Positions 1 to 13,200 of a DNA stretch of 64,000 nucleotides are shown here, piece by piece. Origin of the DNA: Monoplex corrugatus (lineage: Eukaryota; Mollusca; Gastropoda; Littorinimorpha; Ranellidae). Position 1 is the stretch's first letter, and every line of letters begins with the position of its first letter. The translations under genes and the position numbers were made by a program. The notes beneath the pieces were generated by a model. That model made no database searches. It saw only the letters and a program-made list of their open reading frames with translations, and was not told where the DNA came from. The stretch spans positions 36,778,050 through 36,842,049 of the forward strand of contig CM060308.1 in assembly GCA_030674185.1 (NCBI GenBank), read 5' to 3'.

Positions 1-282
1 CTGTCGGCAATTGAGAAATTAGTTTTGAAGTATCTGAACAATTTTAGAAACAGACGTACCCCCCATCCCTTTCAGCACTCTTAACAATGCTGCCCCCTCC
101 TGCTTCCCCTCTCCCTCCCCCTTGTGCTTCCCCCTTCCCCCGTCTCCACCTTCGAAACGAGGCTTGCTGATATATTCCCCTCCTGTGAAACAGGGCTTGC
201 AGATATATCTTTCATGTTGATATAGGTGTACACTTATGCATGTACATGTGCAAGTGCATATGTTCTCTCTAGGTGTCTGTTT

Positions 283-352
283 CTGTCTCTCTCTCTCTCT
301 GTTTGTCTGTGTCTCTCTGTTTCTCTCTGTTTCCCTCTCTCTCTCCTCTCCT

Positions 353-388
<36 letters not shown>

Positions 389-411
389 CTCTCTCTCTCT
401 GTGTTCTTCTG

Positions 412-493
<82 letters not shown>

Positions 494-518
494 ACACACA
501 CACACACATACACACAAA
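283..518. repeat. (CT)n / (CA)n microsatellite
   Basis: Nearly pure CT dinucleotides run to about 490 and pass into a short CA tract. Open frames here, serine/leucine-rich on one strand and arginine/glutamate-rich on the other, are by-products of the repeat. Bases 1-282 show no gene. Confidence 0.97.
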
Positions 519-619
519 CACACATTCACTTTTTGTCACTGGTTGTATCTGCATATAAAACAAACATACAGTTCACATCATATAGTATGAATGAAAAAAA
601 AAGGCAGTAAAAATCAGCT

Positions 620-665
620 GGACCAGCCTCTGTAGTAGAGTGGTTAGAGCAGCAGACTGTCACCT
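620..665 (+). repeat. possible SINE tRNA-like head
   Basis: The stretch resembles the A-box half of a tRNA (a GTGGTTAGAGCAGCAGACT core), but no B box follows at the expected distance. It may be a truncated tRNA-derived SINE. Confidence 0.3.
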
Positions 666-826
666 ATTTATTTTTGTGACCACTTATAATTGTACATTTT
701 TTTCCTGACCCCTCCATTCTGCTTCTGATACTGCTTGTTTTCAAATTCCTCAATACAGATATTTTACTGTCAGTCACCGCTCATTTTCTGTGTCTGGTCC
801 ATACAAAGAAAACAAACGAGACAGTC

Positions 827-1120
827 TTGATGGAGGCAGACACGAGTAGATCTCTTATAAGGAAGATTACGAAAAGACCGGCAACATTTATAGGCCATTT
901 TATGAGGAAGGGGGATTTGGAGCACCTGGTCACAACGAGAAAGCTGGAGGGAAAGAGAGCACCAGGTAGACCCAGGGAGAAAATGCTGAATGGACTTGCA
1001 GGGTGGCTGGAGACAAGGAGGGTGGGGGAGATGCTAGGGGCAACGAGAGATAGAGACAAATGGAAGTCCATGATCGCCAACGCCATGCGCACGGCGTTGC
1101 ACAGCCCACTGTTTAGTTGA
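827..1120 (+). pseudogene. LINE-A: C-terminal end of a non-LTR reverse transcriptase
   Basis: About 97 codons encode the C-terminal tail typical of RTE-like endonuclease/reverse-transcriptase polyproteins: RKITKRPATFIGHFMRKG, then LEHLVTTRKLEGKRAPGRPREK, read here in two parts, then DKWKSMIANAMR. The endonuclease and catalytic RT domains are missing, as expected for a 5'-truncated insertion. The same family appears in minus orientation at 25978-27089 and as short 3' ends at 2619-2653 and 30325-30452. It is not a host gene. Confidence 0.85.
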
Positions 1121-2618
1121 ACTCACTCACTGAGCCACCGCGAAAGACAAAACAGCTGCTCAGTGCCAAGGGAACCATACAAAGCGACAGTTTGCCCTGT
1201 CAGTGCCAGCATTAAGCTGCAAGCCACTGGCTGCGGTAAATTGTAGTGTCTGTGGTTCTACATCATTTATGTCTGACTCATCACAGCTATAAGATTTTCG
1301 ATAAAACCGACAGAAAGTACTCTGTCTGAAGTTTACAACGAGTACAAACACACCAGAGAAAGGAGAAAGTAATCTGCACTTAAGGTAATTAGAGTCACTC
1401 TTCACTTGTCAGGAAATGCTTCCCTTAGGCAGCGGTGTTTGTACTCCAGTGTACGTACACACATGCGCGAGCGCGCACACACATCTTTCTTTATACACTG
1501 CACTGTCAGTTATGTTGCTGGCTGTGTGTTTTATAGGTGTATGAAAATAATCAACAACGCAATGAAATTGGTGTGTTATAACAAGTATACGTCTACTTAC
1601 ATTTAGTTATCTATATTTTTTTGTGTGTGTCCAGATTAAATTGCTCTTTTCTATGGCAGACTTGATATTGTTTAGTGTTATCTCAGATGGAGAGGATGCT
1701 TGTTTCACAGCACGCAATCTTTTGTAGCAGTTTGAACAAAACGTAGCTGAGTGAAGAATGCCGTCTGTTTCACTGGAAACAATTATCCCGAAAAATGTCA
1801 TGAAATCTGGGGCGTAGATCTAGTTTTTGCAAAATTTTGCAGGTTTTGTCTCGCGATCATTCTTTGATCTCTCACTACAGATTCTGCATAGTGCGTTCAG
1901 TCTCTCAAAGTGAGTTCTTTCAGAATGTTTCTCAGCATCCATAATGTGCAACGTTTTTTTTTCCACAGGCACAAAGTGGTGTATAGCCTACATCACACAG
2001 TAAAACACCAACCAGCCTAAGCCTTGTATGTTTTTTTCTCTACACAATAAGAAGCAAACACAACTAAACTAAACACACACAAAATGGGGCCAGAAAACAA
2101 AACGATGATGGAAATAAGTTAAAGAACAATCACAGAAAGCAGATGAAAAATCCAAAAGCAAGAACAAAGACCACTTCATTTACTCTCACAGACTACGTGT
2201 GAGCGGGGTCAAGTGTGACCTGTAGGCCTACTCACATTCTTTCGCTTATCTATCTCAATGCCCAGAGTGCCAGATAGCTGCTGCCAGCGGCACACACTCA
2301 GTCAGTGCCAGTAAATTATGTGGTCGTTTTTATTTCTTTTATTTTATTTTTACAAAACAGTAGGAACTGGGACCTCGACTTGTGTACTACAGATGTAATC
2401 AGCAAAGATTGCTGGATTAAAGAAGCGCCATTTGAGATCTGATAAAATCCGCATGAAAATGAAATCAGGCGGGAAACACAGTCACTGACAACACATTTTA
2501 CATAGGGGAAAGAGAAGGAAAGGGTTGCAGCTGTGTCAGCCCCTGAGAGGAGGGACGGGACGGACGGCGTTTCTGGCAGAAACTAAACAGGCAAAATCTG
2601 CCCATTTTCGCTTGCCGT
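1121..2618. other. no gene recognised
   Basis: Non-coding sequence of ordinary complexity with only short, unsupported open frames. It presumably lies in the SRBD1 intron before the 4134 exon, since the preceding SRBD1 exon was not found between 1 and 4133. Confidence 0.5.
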
Positions 2619-2653
2619 GTGCGGCAGGGCACCTGATGATGATGATGATGATG
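2619..2653 (+). repeat. LINE-A 3' end with (TGA)n tail
   Basis: GCGGCAGGGCAC followed by TGATGATGATGATGATG is the same 3' terminus seen at 30325-30452 and, reversed, at 25978-26010. It is a very short 5'-truncated fragment of that LINE. Confidence 0.7.
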
Positions 2654-2949
2654 GTCCATACAGCTGGAATGACCTTCCTCTCTCAGTTCAACAGTGACAT
2701 ACTCTGTCTTCCTTCAAGTCTAACTTGAAGATATACCTTTTTGTCGAGAAGTGATTTCCCTCTCTACATGCCAACGCTTTCATCCCACTCCCATCCTGCC
2801 CTCCTCCCCCCCCCCCTCCAGTTTGTGCGTGCATTGTACCCTTCAATTCTGCATTTTGAGTGAATGCCTTGGCAAATGATGAGAGTGTGTTCTGGTTTGA
2901 TCTGTATGTCAAGAGCTGGCGCCTTATGATAATTGTCATTATTATCATC

Positions 2950-3550
2950 ATTATTGTTAAGGTTGTGGGTTCAAATCTGATCAGATCTGATCAGTCCCCT
3001 GTTGGGTTGCCAGGGGCTCTTTCAGTATAAATAGTATCCCCACCTTCTGGAAATTCTGTGCTAGAAATTTCCTCTTTTCTGTCACTCTCTTTGTTTCTGC
3101 CTTGTTGCCTTGCTTTCTGTCATTTTTACTTCTTTTCTGCCTTAATGGTCCGTTCACCTGTATTTTTTCAATAAAGTCTTACATACTTTTTCTTTGGATT
3201 GATAATTGGGTACATGTATTAAGTGCATTTTTGGCTCTGGGGAGGTGAGATATGCGGAAGCAGTTTTGGGTAATTTATGCTAGTTTTTATATATGTTTTG
3301 GTGTCCTTATGTATGCTTATATTTGTATTCAGGTGTGTTTTTTAAATCTCCCTTGTGCGATAAATCAGACGGAATGGTCCTATGCCGGGGGCATATCCTT
3401 AGATTATGTGCGCGAATGCATTGATATGTGTACTTAATTTTCTTTTCTTTTTTTTTTCCTGTTGAAGCTTTGTGTGTTTTGAAGCGGTTATAGCCCTGAT
3501 ATGGCTCTGCGCAGTCAGCTGGGCTTTAAACAACAATAAAAGAAAGAAAG
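2950..3550 (+). repeat. interspersed repeat family R1, full copy
   Basis: It begins with a B-box-like GGTTCAAATCTG segment, contains TTTCAATAAAGTCTTACATA, and ends GCTGGGCTTTAAACAA plus an A-rich tail. Other copies are at 9055-9560 (plus), 19755-20320 and 22600-22960 (minus), with a partial copy at 3705-3835. It is probably a SINE or short retroposon; no coding capacity is seen. Confidence 0.75.
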
Positions 3551-3704
3551 AAAATCTTATCAGTTTGTCAGAATCTTTATGAGATTTTTTGGCTCTGGTG
3601 GATTCCTGCCCAGAGTTAAAAGTGCTTTGGGAAGATCACACAATTGAGACTGACTGACTTAACGGATGCATCAATGAGAGTGTTGCTCAGTTTTCCTGTC
3701 GTGA

Positions 3705-3835
3705 TATGTGTACTTAATTTTCTTTTCCTTTCTTTTTTCCTGTTGAAGTATTGTGCACGTTTTGAAACAGTTAGAGCCCTGATATTACTCTAGGCAGTTG
3801 GCTGGGCTTTAAACAAAATAACAGTAACAATAACA
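3705..3835 (+). repeat. R1 repeat, 3' fragment
   Basis: It repeats the last part of R1 (TGATATGTGTACTTAATTTT through GCTGGGCTTTAAACAAA) only about 280 bp after the end of the 2950-3550 copy. It ends 300 bp before the first SRBD1 exon in the window. Confidence 0.7.
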
Positions 3836-4133
3836 TCTCCTGTCCATTACTGCAGATGTTTCTGGATGATGCCGAGATATATTATGATAGCAAGTAGAAT
3901 ACAATCGAACTCCATGGCATCACGATCATCATTCCCATTGCCACCATCATCACAGCATCATTGAGAATCGTCCCATACTCTGTAGTCATTAGTGTGGTGA
4001 AGGAAATTTGACAGCAAGCAAAAAAATAAAAAAGACATCCCGGTACACATAAGATGGCATGAATGAAAGAAGGCAGGTAAGTGCATGTAGCTAAACAGGG
4101 ATTTGAGACAATTTTCAATATTTTCTGTTGCAG

Positions 4134-4216
4134 TGTCTATAGCCAGGAGGTTGCAAGATCCACTTTCAGAACTGGTCAAAATTGAACCCAAGCACATTGG
4201 TGTTGGCATGTATCAG
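4134..4216 (+). CDS. SRBD1: SRBD1 exon (first in window)
   Basis: Acceptor TTGCAG, donor GTACTG. It encodes [18 protein letters not shown] and KHIGVGMYQ, a highly conserved Tex-family core. It starts with two bases of a split valine codon, so at least one upstream exon exists, and it ends on a codon boundary. Confidence 0.93.
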
Positions 4217-7200
4217 GTACTGATGATCTCTGATTCGGTGTACTTCATTATTGATTATGTTCCTAATTTTGTTGTTATTCTGTATTTCTTTCTGCCTCTC
4301 ATCTTTTTTTTCTTTTTTTTTTTGTGTGTGTGGGTGGGTGTAGGTGTGTGGGTGGTAGGGTGGGTGGGGGAGTTCTGGTGTTACTTCCATGTCACTTTGT
4401 GTTTGGGTTTTTTCTTTTTTCTTTTTTTTTTTTCTTTTTTTGGTTGCCACATCTTCCACATAGTTTCAGTGGCATTGCCTGTGTGATGCTCATCTTGACT
4501 TCTCTACACCCCACCAAACTGAAGTTCATTTTGCCGAAGTCCCAGTGCCTGGAACTGCGTAAGTCAGTGATGTCAGACATCTAAGGGGCCACCCACCAGA
4601 CGAGACCGTGCTGCTGCGGAATCACTTCACTGCAGCTCAGTGGTGCTTGTTCTAATCCAAATTACTGAGGATACAGTTTTATAAGCCCCATACTAACAAC
4701 AGTAATTGCTCAATTGTGAAACCAGACTGAATGAATCTGGTTAGAAGACATATACCACATCCTTACAGTGACAGATCCCTTAACCCTACCAGACCCTAGC
4801 CCCTGAGCGTAATTGTGCCCCCTGCCTGGCCTCCTGAGCAAAATTTTGAAAAAAAATGTATATACGTTAGAAAACTGTTCATATCATGCACACCAATGGT
4901 TAGAATTATATGAAACGTGGAGAGATTGTAGAAAATAGGCCTATCTTTCATCTAACACCAGTCCAACCCTCAATCACACAAGCATCTCCCCTATCACTTG
5001 GTTGGGGGGTACGGGCACGCCCCCTTCTTCCAACACTCTGTCTCGACCTACTTCTTTCATTGTCAGAATCATCACTTTCACTCAATGCTTCATCAACGTA
5101 ATCATCGTCACTTGAATCAGAAACGTATTCCTGATCAAATTCTCCAATCTGCAAAATGTCCACCACTTGTTGAACTGTGAAGCGAGTTGGCCTCGCCCGT
5201 TTACCTGTTGAAGTGCTTGGTTCATCACTAGCTCGCTTCATGGTCAATTTTGCACCCAAATCACCTCAAAATACCATCAACACAAAGGCAGACAGTTGCA
5301 ATAGGCTGAACACACGCTCACGCGACGCTTAGCAACGGTCCAGTAGCTATTTTTAGCTCTTGATAAAGTGACGATCGTGTGAGTGTGCTATTCCCGCTAT
5401 AGCGGGAACTCGGTATATAGTCATTTTCGTCATTCCCGCAATAGCAGGAACTCGGTCTGGTAGGGTTAAAGGTTGACCACAGAGACCTACCCCTAACATG
5501 AACTTGTGTCAGACATAGAAGCAATAGGGAAAACCAGCACTGAGGTCAGCGTGAGGTCAGGATATGAAGAGCCACAGTGTCTGGGACAGCACTTTCAAAA
5601 TGACATGACACCATGTATAAATTATGGAGTTCCATTTTGGATTGAGGCTGCATGACTGGGCTGTATCCTTTCTTAAGCTAACCAGGTATGAGAGATACAA
5701 ACAGCTGCAGTGTTGGTCAGGAAATTTGAGCAGACCCTCAGTTATGTCTTCTTGAAGTGGGAGACTTGAATGTGTCGTCCCAGTCTTCCCAACAAACCCA
5801 TAGCACACTCAGTTCTGGGTAGAAGTCATCTAGAGCTGAAAAATCACACAAGAAAGAGTTTTTTATTGTTCACATATGAAGTTTAGCAATGACATGCAAG
5901 GCGGCTGCAGCTTATATGGGTGGTGTTTATTTTCTTCATCTTTTTGCAGTTTTAAGCCTATTGAAATCAGCACATTTAAAATATATTAATGTTTTTTCCT
6001 GCATGTATGTATAGTGTTTTGGGGGGCATAATACGAGTAAGTTGTAATTTTGCATATGCTAATTTTTTTTTCTCTTCACAGCATGATATAGTCAAGACAA
6101 GGTTGCCACACCTTGTACTGAAAGCCTGGAAGTTTTACACATTTCAATACACTCTCCAGGTTAGGGTAAAAGAGCGTTGGAAAATGGCCTTCTCATTGCA
6201 AGATGGGGAATAGTGTGCTACTTTTTGAAATCATTACACTTTTTCATATCGCCTTTTGAGGTATGGAGGGCTAACCATTAGGATCATTATGATCTGCAAA
6301 ATGTTTAGAAAAGATTGAGAATTTCATTAGATCAGACTTTGTGAAACTGATGTTCTTAGGGTAGAGGCAGTTGTCCCAGTTTTTAAGATGTAATTTATCA
6401 TTACTATTTTGCTCATATCAGTTGTCGCGTAAATGGTGAAATATTATTTGCAAAATCAGAATACCAGAATTTTTTGGAGCTGACAGTCCCAGGATCCGGT
6501 TTTATTTTGCTGGGACTGGTAAAATATTTGTAGCCAGAAAAGAAAAAAATCCCAGTTTCAGCTACTAACCACTGTTATACAGTAGCTGGCACTAGTTCTT
6601 TGTTCCCAGAATCACTGTTTTTTGTCACAACAAGGCAGTTGGCTTTGTGGCTGCATTAAAGATAGAAACTGCATTCTAGATAAGATGTAGTGAACTAGAT
6701 TAACTGTCATGTAAGATTATTAAAAATAACTTTAACAGATTAGGTATACCATGTATAGGCTGATTTTCAGTTTATTTATTAGAAGTGTTGTCACTGGGTT
6801 TTGTGTCTTTCGGACTTGTTCCAATACTGGTTGCTGAGTGACAGTGAGGGGTAGGCAGTGATAGGACCGGTTTTGAAAAATCCTACGCGATAAGTGATGT
6901 TACTTTTTGTTTATGTACACAGCATGACGTGGCCAAGACCAAACTGCAGACAGCCCTGGACTCTGTTGTGGAGGAATGTGTCAGTTTTACTGGAGTAGAT
7001 CTGAACACAGCTAGTCAGTGCCTTCTGAGGTCAGTCTTAACATGTGTACATTGTCTATTTTGGAATACAGAGTTTTCTGAAAAGGGGAATCATCACGCTT
7101 GGGACAATTTCAGGCACACTCAACCCAGATCTTCCAGTAATTATCTGACAAGAGTTCTTGAGCCTGTGTAAAATCCTGTGAGCTGACAAGGTCTTGAACT

Positions 7201-10200
7201 AAAGAGAAGGAAGCAATAAAGAAACAAATCTATGAAACCCAAAGCGGACACTACCAAAATGATTGAAGCATTAAGATGGGCATTGAACAGACCACTTTTT
7301 GTGTTGCACGCTGGGATTGAATTTGAGATATGAAAATTCAGGTCCAATGCTTTGTCAGAAGAACATCCAAGCCATAGATGTGTGTGTGTGTAACATACCC
7401 AGTACTTTTTTTCTTATTTATTGTACCTCTGAAAGTCAAGAATGGTGAAGGAATCTTGAAAATAATGGGACAGAAGAAATCTCGAAAATAAAGAGACAGA
7501 CACAAATATATACGTATATGAATGTTCATTTTTGTTGATGGTAATGAGTGATACAGTACCTCAATGAATGTTTATTTTAGTTGATGGTAATGAGTGATAC
7601 AGTACCTCACATTGTGGATGATATGAAATGTGTAGTCTTGGAAGTGCCTGCAGTTTGCTGGCTCAGTTGTTAAGAATCTTGGATTCATGATATGATGTCT
7701 GGAGTTCATTTGCAACCTGCAACTTAACAACCAGTCTTTTTGCTATCTTAATGCTCAAACTATTCAGGTGTGGTCAGCTTAGTGTTTTATAGGTCCTTTT
7801 CTCCGCACATACTGATCCCGATATCAAGACCTTGTCAACATGTAAGGTTTTGTGCAAGCTAAAGGAGTCTGCCAGATAACTACTACACATTTAGGTGGAG
7901 AGCATATGGAATTGTCTCATTGCGATGAATCCCTCTTGAACAAGCTCCAAACCCCAGATACAGGTTGGAGTGGGGAAACATTTTTCAGTGTGTGTGATAG
8001 ACTTGAGTGCAGAGGATCTACTGTTGTTTAATCCTTTAACAATTTGAATTCTTTATACTGTGAAAACTTTCATTTCGGCTTTAGAATTCCCAGTCAAGTT
8101 TCATTCTAAGTATGCGCAACATTAAACGTCAGTAAGCCTATATTACATACGATCAGTTGTGGACCAGGTTGAATATCAGTGGCTCTTTAATTATTGCTGG
8201 TTTTAGCAGGAAATTTGCTAAAGGATTACAAGTCATGTGTAAAACATGACTACTCATAAATGAAAATGAAAACAAAAATTTTTAATACCGAGTTGTTTTT
8301 TTCTTTAATGTTCAGTGATTTAATTGCATATGGTCTTGACCATCTTCTCTTGAAATAGGATGGTCTTAGATTCAGACAATTACATTTCCAAAGAAGCATT
8401 TTAAAAGAACTGATGTACATTACTGTGGTTGTCTTCCATGCACAGACGAGTGGCTGGTTTGAATGCAACAAAAGCAAACAAGGTGATTGAGTGGCGTACC
8501 AAAAATGGAAAGTTTACCAACCGGTCGCAGCTGCTCAAGGTGAAAGGTCTGGGGGAGAAGAGCTACGAACAATGTGCTGGCTTTGTGCGGGTGATACAGC
8601 AGCTTGACAATAATGAAGCTGAGTAAGTTATGTTAAAAATCTCCTTTAAGATGCAAACAGAATGTGCAGATAGCAAAATGTGAAAGTTGGGGCATCATTT
8701 TCTCCAGAGACAACATTTTGCACATAAAACACACAAACGTACATACATGCAGTGGCTATTTCCAACTTGGAACTAATTCTATTTTGCAGGGTACTTTGGC
8801 AGTTGAGCTAATCAAGGTGAGAAGATTGGGGTTTTCTTTTTTATTTTTATGAAATTAACAGTGACTCTATAGCAGGCATAAGTGTATCTTCATTATTTCG
8901 TTGTTGCTGTTGTTGTAAATTTTAAATTGATGGTGCTTCTAGTGGCAAAGTGCCCTGTAATCTTGAAATACAAGATATGAGTCCCAAAGCTTGATTTATT
9001 TTATAGCGATCTGAAAACTGATTGATTGAATAAACTTAACTCATAATTGTTTGTTGCCATTGTTTATTCTGTGCTATAGATTTCCTCTTTTCTGTCACTA
9101 TCTTTATTTGTGCCTTGTTCTTTTGCTCTTTGTCATTTCTTCCTATCATTTTCTGCCTTGCTGGTCCATTCACCTATACGTGTTCAATAAAGTCTTACAT
9201 ATTTTCTCTTAGGGTTGATAATTGGGTAGGCCTACACATAGTACGGTAAGTGCATTTTTGGCTCTAGTACAATGAGATATGCAAAAGCAATTTTACATAT
9301 GTTAGGCCCTTTTTACATATGTTTTAGTGTCTTTAGTTATGTTTAAATTTGTATTCAGGTATGTTTTTCAAATCCCCTGTGTGATAAATTGGACAGAGTG
9401 GTCAATGCCAGAGGCATTTCCTTAGATTATGTGCATGAATGCATTGATGTGTATTTAATTTTCTGTTCCTTTTTTTCCTGTTGAAGTAGGCTACTGTGTG
9501 CGTATAGTCCTGATATGGCTGTACACAGCCGGCTGGGCTTAAAGCAAAAATAAGAATAAGAATCCCATTTCTTCTTTCGATTCAGATCAGGCGAGCTGGA
9601 AGCATCAGAAAGTTCATCAAGTAAAGCTGGTCAGAAACGCAAAGCCACTGGAAAAGCTGGGGGAAAGGCCAAAAAGGTGAAGTTAACCAGTTCTGATGAG
9701 GTCAATCTTCTGGACATGACAGCTATTCACCCCGAGTCTTACCCTGTTGCCAGCAGGTATGTGAAGGTTCTGTATGTGCACACAAATCTCTTGATGTGTG
9801 TGTGTGTGTGTGTGTGCATGTGCACACGCACGAGCATGTGTGTGTGTGTTACTAATACTGTATTATGTGCCTTTTTGCCTTTTTATTTATTTTTTTTCAG
9901 AGGGTGGGGACAAGAATATGTCAGCTTTGAGTCTGCAGTTGTATTTTAAACATAAACATATTTCAAACATAATGGATGTACAAGGAGGTATGGCTTTTTG
10001 GTGTAAATATATTTTGAGAAAACTTGAAGATTGAATTTGAGCAACAGAGACATTTGTGCTTTGTTCATGACTAGATTGAGATGAGAAGACATTGGTTTTA
10101 CAATAAAGTTTACTTTGCATACTGTAATTGAGTATTCTTGACTTGAATATGTTTTTGAGTGTATGTTTTGGAGCATGTTGCATTTAAAAAGGAAAGGAAA

Positions 10201-13200
10201 ACGTAACTTGGAGTATGATGCTGCAAACTCAAGTAAGCTTTCTTCTATAAATATATTCATGTATTTACAACAAATACACACAATGTAATATTGTTTCGCA
10301 TTGTCCCAAAGAGTAAGTCTTTAAAATGGTAAATTTTGTCCTGGTAATCTTTAAAGAATGCTTTTTGTTCAAAAGTGATAATTTTTAAAACTATACATTT
10401 TGTCCCAAAGTGATGATTTTTTAAATAGATACATCTTGAAGCAGTTTCTTGAACATTTTGAACTGATGTGTTTCAGTTTCAGAGGGATGATCCATAAAAT
10501 GTACGTGTGTGTGCGTGTGTACATGTACATGTGTGTGTGTGTGTGTGTGGTGTGTGTGTGGTGTGTGTAGATTTCTTTCAGAATTGGCATTATCTATAGG
10601 GGATCTTGGGAAACATGACTTCATTGCCAAAGTGAAAAACGGCAGTTCTGCAAAAGGTAGAGGGACATACACGCTTTTACTTTCATTCCTCTGCTTTTTA
10701 TAAGAATAGTTGTTGATTTACCTGGCTGGGCATAAATCCTTTACAAAACTAACGACCAATAATGCTAAATGTTGATCAAATTATGATTGTTTTTTTGTTG
10801 TTACTAGATTGTTTATTTTTGTTTGTTTTTTGTAATGTTCACAATTTTCTGATGTGTGCATGCACATTGTTTTTGCCCACATTGTGTAGACGGTGTGTTG
10901 CTGCACACAGTCTGCGTAGTCCATCTTTGGTAGGTGTACATGTTTAGTGTTATCATGTTTCCATAAGCCACCAAACACTGACATGGCTTACACAAATTAC
11001 AGGATCTTTAAATTCTTGACTGTGTCGGCCGAACCCTCATGGCTGACGAATCTGCTTATCACAGATCTCTACTGTTGATCTGTTGCCAATAAATTGCCTG
11101 TATTGTTTTGCTTGTAAGTAATAAGCATACCACCAGAATTTACATTTATTTTCCTTCTCATTGGTATGCAACAGGTGGTGTTTGTTTTGAAAAAGTTTGC
11201 TGGCCGGTTTTGTGTTTTTACACAAATTTTGATACGTTTGGCTTGGTGACAAAGTGTTGGATTACCTTTGATGAAGCTGTTTATAGAAATACTGGCAGAT
11301 CCAGATTCCAGTGATGATTTTGACAGTGACTGTCTGATCAAAGGCAACAGCTTGTTTTCTTCCCCTCTTCTTTTTCGTGAATGTGTTGTCAGGCATAAGA
11401 TGAACTTCTCTGGAGGCAAAGTAGCTCAGTATTAGGTCTTTGACCTAGTTCAGACAGCTTCAGCAGTCAGGGGGTTAACATGTATATTTGATGGTTTGCA
11501 TGACATATAGACAGCAGCACTAAGAGATCTGTGCACATGTTGACCTGGGAGTCAGGAGAATCTCTACCATCTATCTACCAGGCAGGAGGTAGGCCTACCT
11601 AGGCAGGCTGATACCAACTTTCCACTGGGAAGTCTAATGTCTTACCCACTTGACTGCTGCACCTGCTGTGATCATTTCAGAATTTAAAGTGACAAAACAT
11701 GTAGAGATTGTCTGCATAATGGCCATTTGACCACAAAAAAGTGACTGTTCTAAAGTGTGACTTTGATAAACATTTATATGAATTTTGGAATGGGGATCAG
11801 TTCTTTACTTTGTCTTTCTATATTAGAAATAAGAAAAATTACCTTCTTCAAAATCACTGTCTTTGCTAATCTTCCTAATGAGGGTCCCAAGACAGGATTG
11901 GAATTGCAAGGGACTGGAAGAGTAGCAAAACCAGAGAAGGTAATGTTACAAATCATTAACCCCTTAGCTTGCCAGTTAATTTGGCAAATAAACAAAAACG
12001 TATAAATCTATTTGCCAAGGAATTTTCATATGAAACGGGTGTTGGTGGAAAACAAAATATTCTGGGTTAAATAATTGTCCATTCATTTTCATTCCGGAAA
12101 ACAGATATTAATTTTTACTCATGTTAGTAAAAAACTTACTGAAAAATACTTAAGAACATTTTGTCTTTTGGAGTAGAAATTCCTTCAACATTTTTTCCTC
12201 TTGTGTGTTTGCAGGGATCAACAAACTGGCAGAACAATTCAGTGTTGGTGAACCAACAATGCAGCTGATTGTGGAGGCATTGTCCAGGCCTGTATCATAC
12301 GACTTCAGATCTGGTAGGTTTTGTCGTCTTTTTCGTCTTCTTATGCAGCCTACAGTTCCTGCGAGTACTTCCTATCTAAGCATATGAATTCATACAATCC
12401 TACCTACCTAGCGGAGGGAGCAGATTTTTGCATGTATGACGATTCTCTGTTCCTATTGAAAGACAGTCGTACTCCGTCTTTGGGGAGCTGAGAGAATTTG
12501 GAAGAAATATAGGTGAAAAGGCAGAAATAAGAAAGTCTTGTGAGGAAAAGACAGCACAACAGGAAAGAGGCACCCCTAACTATCTAAAAGCATAGTTAGG
12601 GGTGCCTCTTTCCTGTCATTCTGTCTTTTGCTTTTAGATAGTTAGGGGTGCCTCTGTCCTGCACCCCTAACTATCTAAAAGCAAACTAGATAGCTCCTGT
12701 GGTTCCAAAACATTCATATTCATTTCTTCACCACCGAAACTTGGGCTGCTCTTCCCTTTGAGAGTGCATTACTGCAGTTTCTCAGTTTGATAATGCTTCA
12801 GTCATAGTTATAAGTTTGTTGGGTTTTTCCCCTTAGTTTTTTGAGTTGTATTTGAGTTGATGTTTTGTTATGTTTGATTTAAAAGTTCATTCATTGCATG
12901 CATTTACTTTATTGGTAATGAGATGATTTTGTAGGCCTGTCTTGTGCAAAATCATTGATGACTTGGCCAAGATGCATTTAGTTTTGGTTCTTCATGCAGA
13001 GGTGATACTTTATTAATAATAAGCTTGAAGTCCAAAATGGCAGTTGTTCGGATCAGATGTTCTTAAAGCAATTGACAGTTTGGAATTTGTTCAAAAGAGA
13101 TTGTTCAAAAGGGGTTCATCACACTTGGGCAGTTCCATATGCGCTCCATCCATATCAGCCAGCAGTTATCTGGTAGACTTTCTGAGCCTGTGCCGTACAA

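Noticed and set aside
4784..5465. Palindromes as a transcription terminator or operator
   Set aside because: They are subterminal parts of a TTAA transposon in an animal intron; no operon or bacterial context exists.
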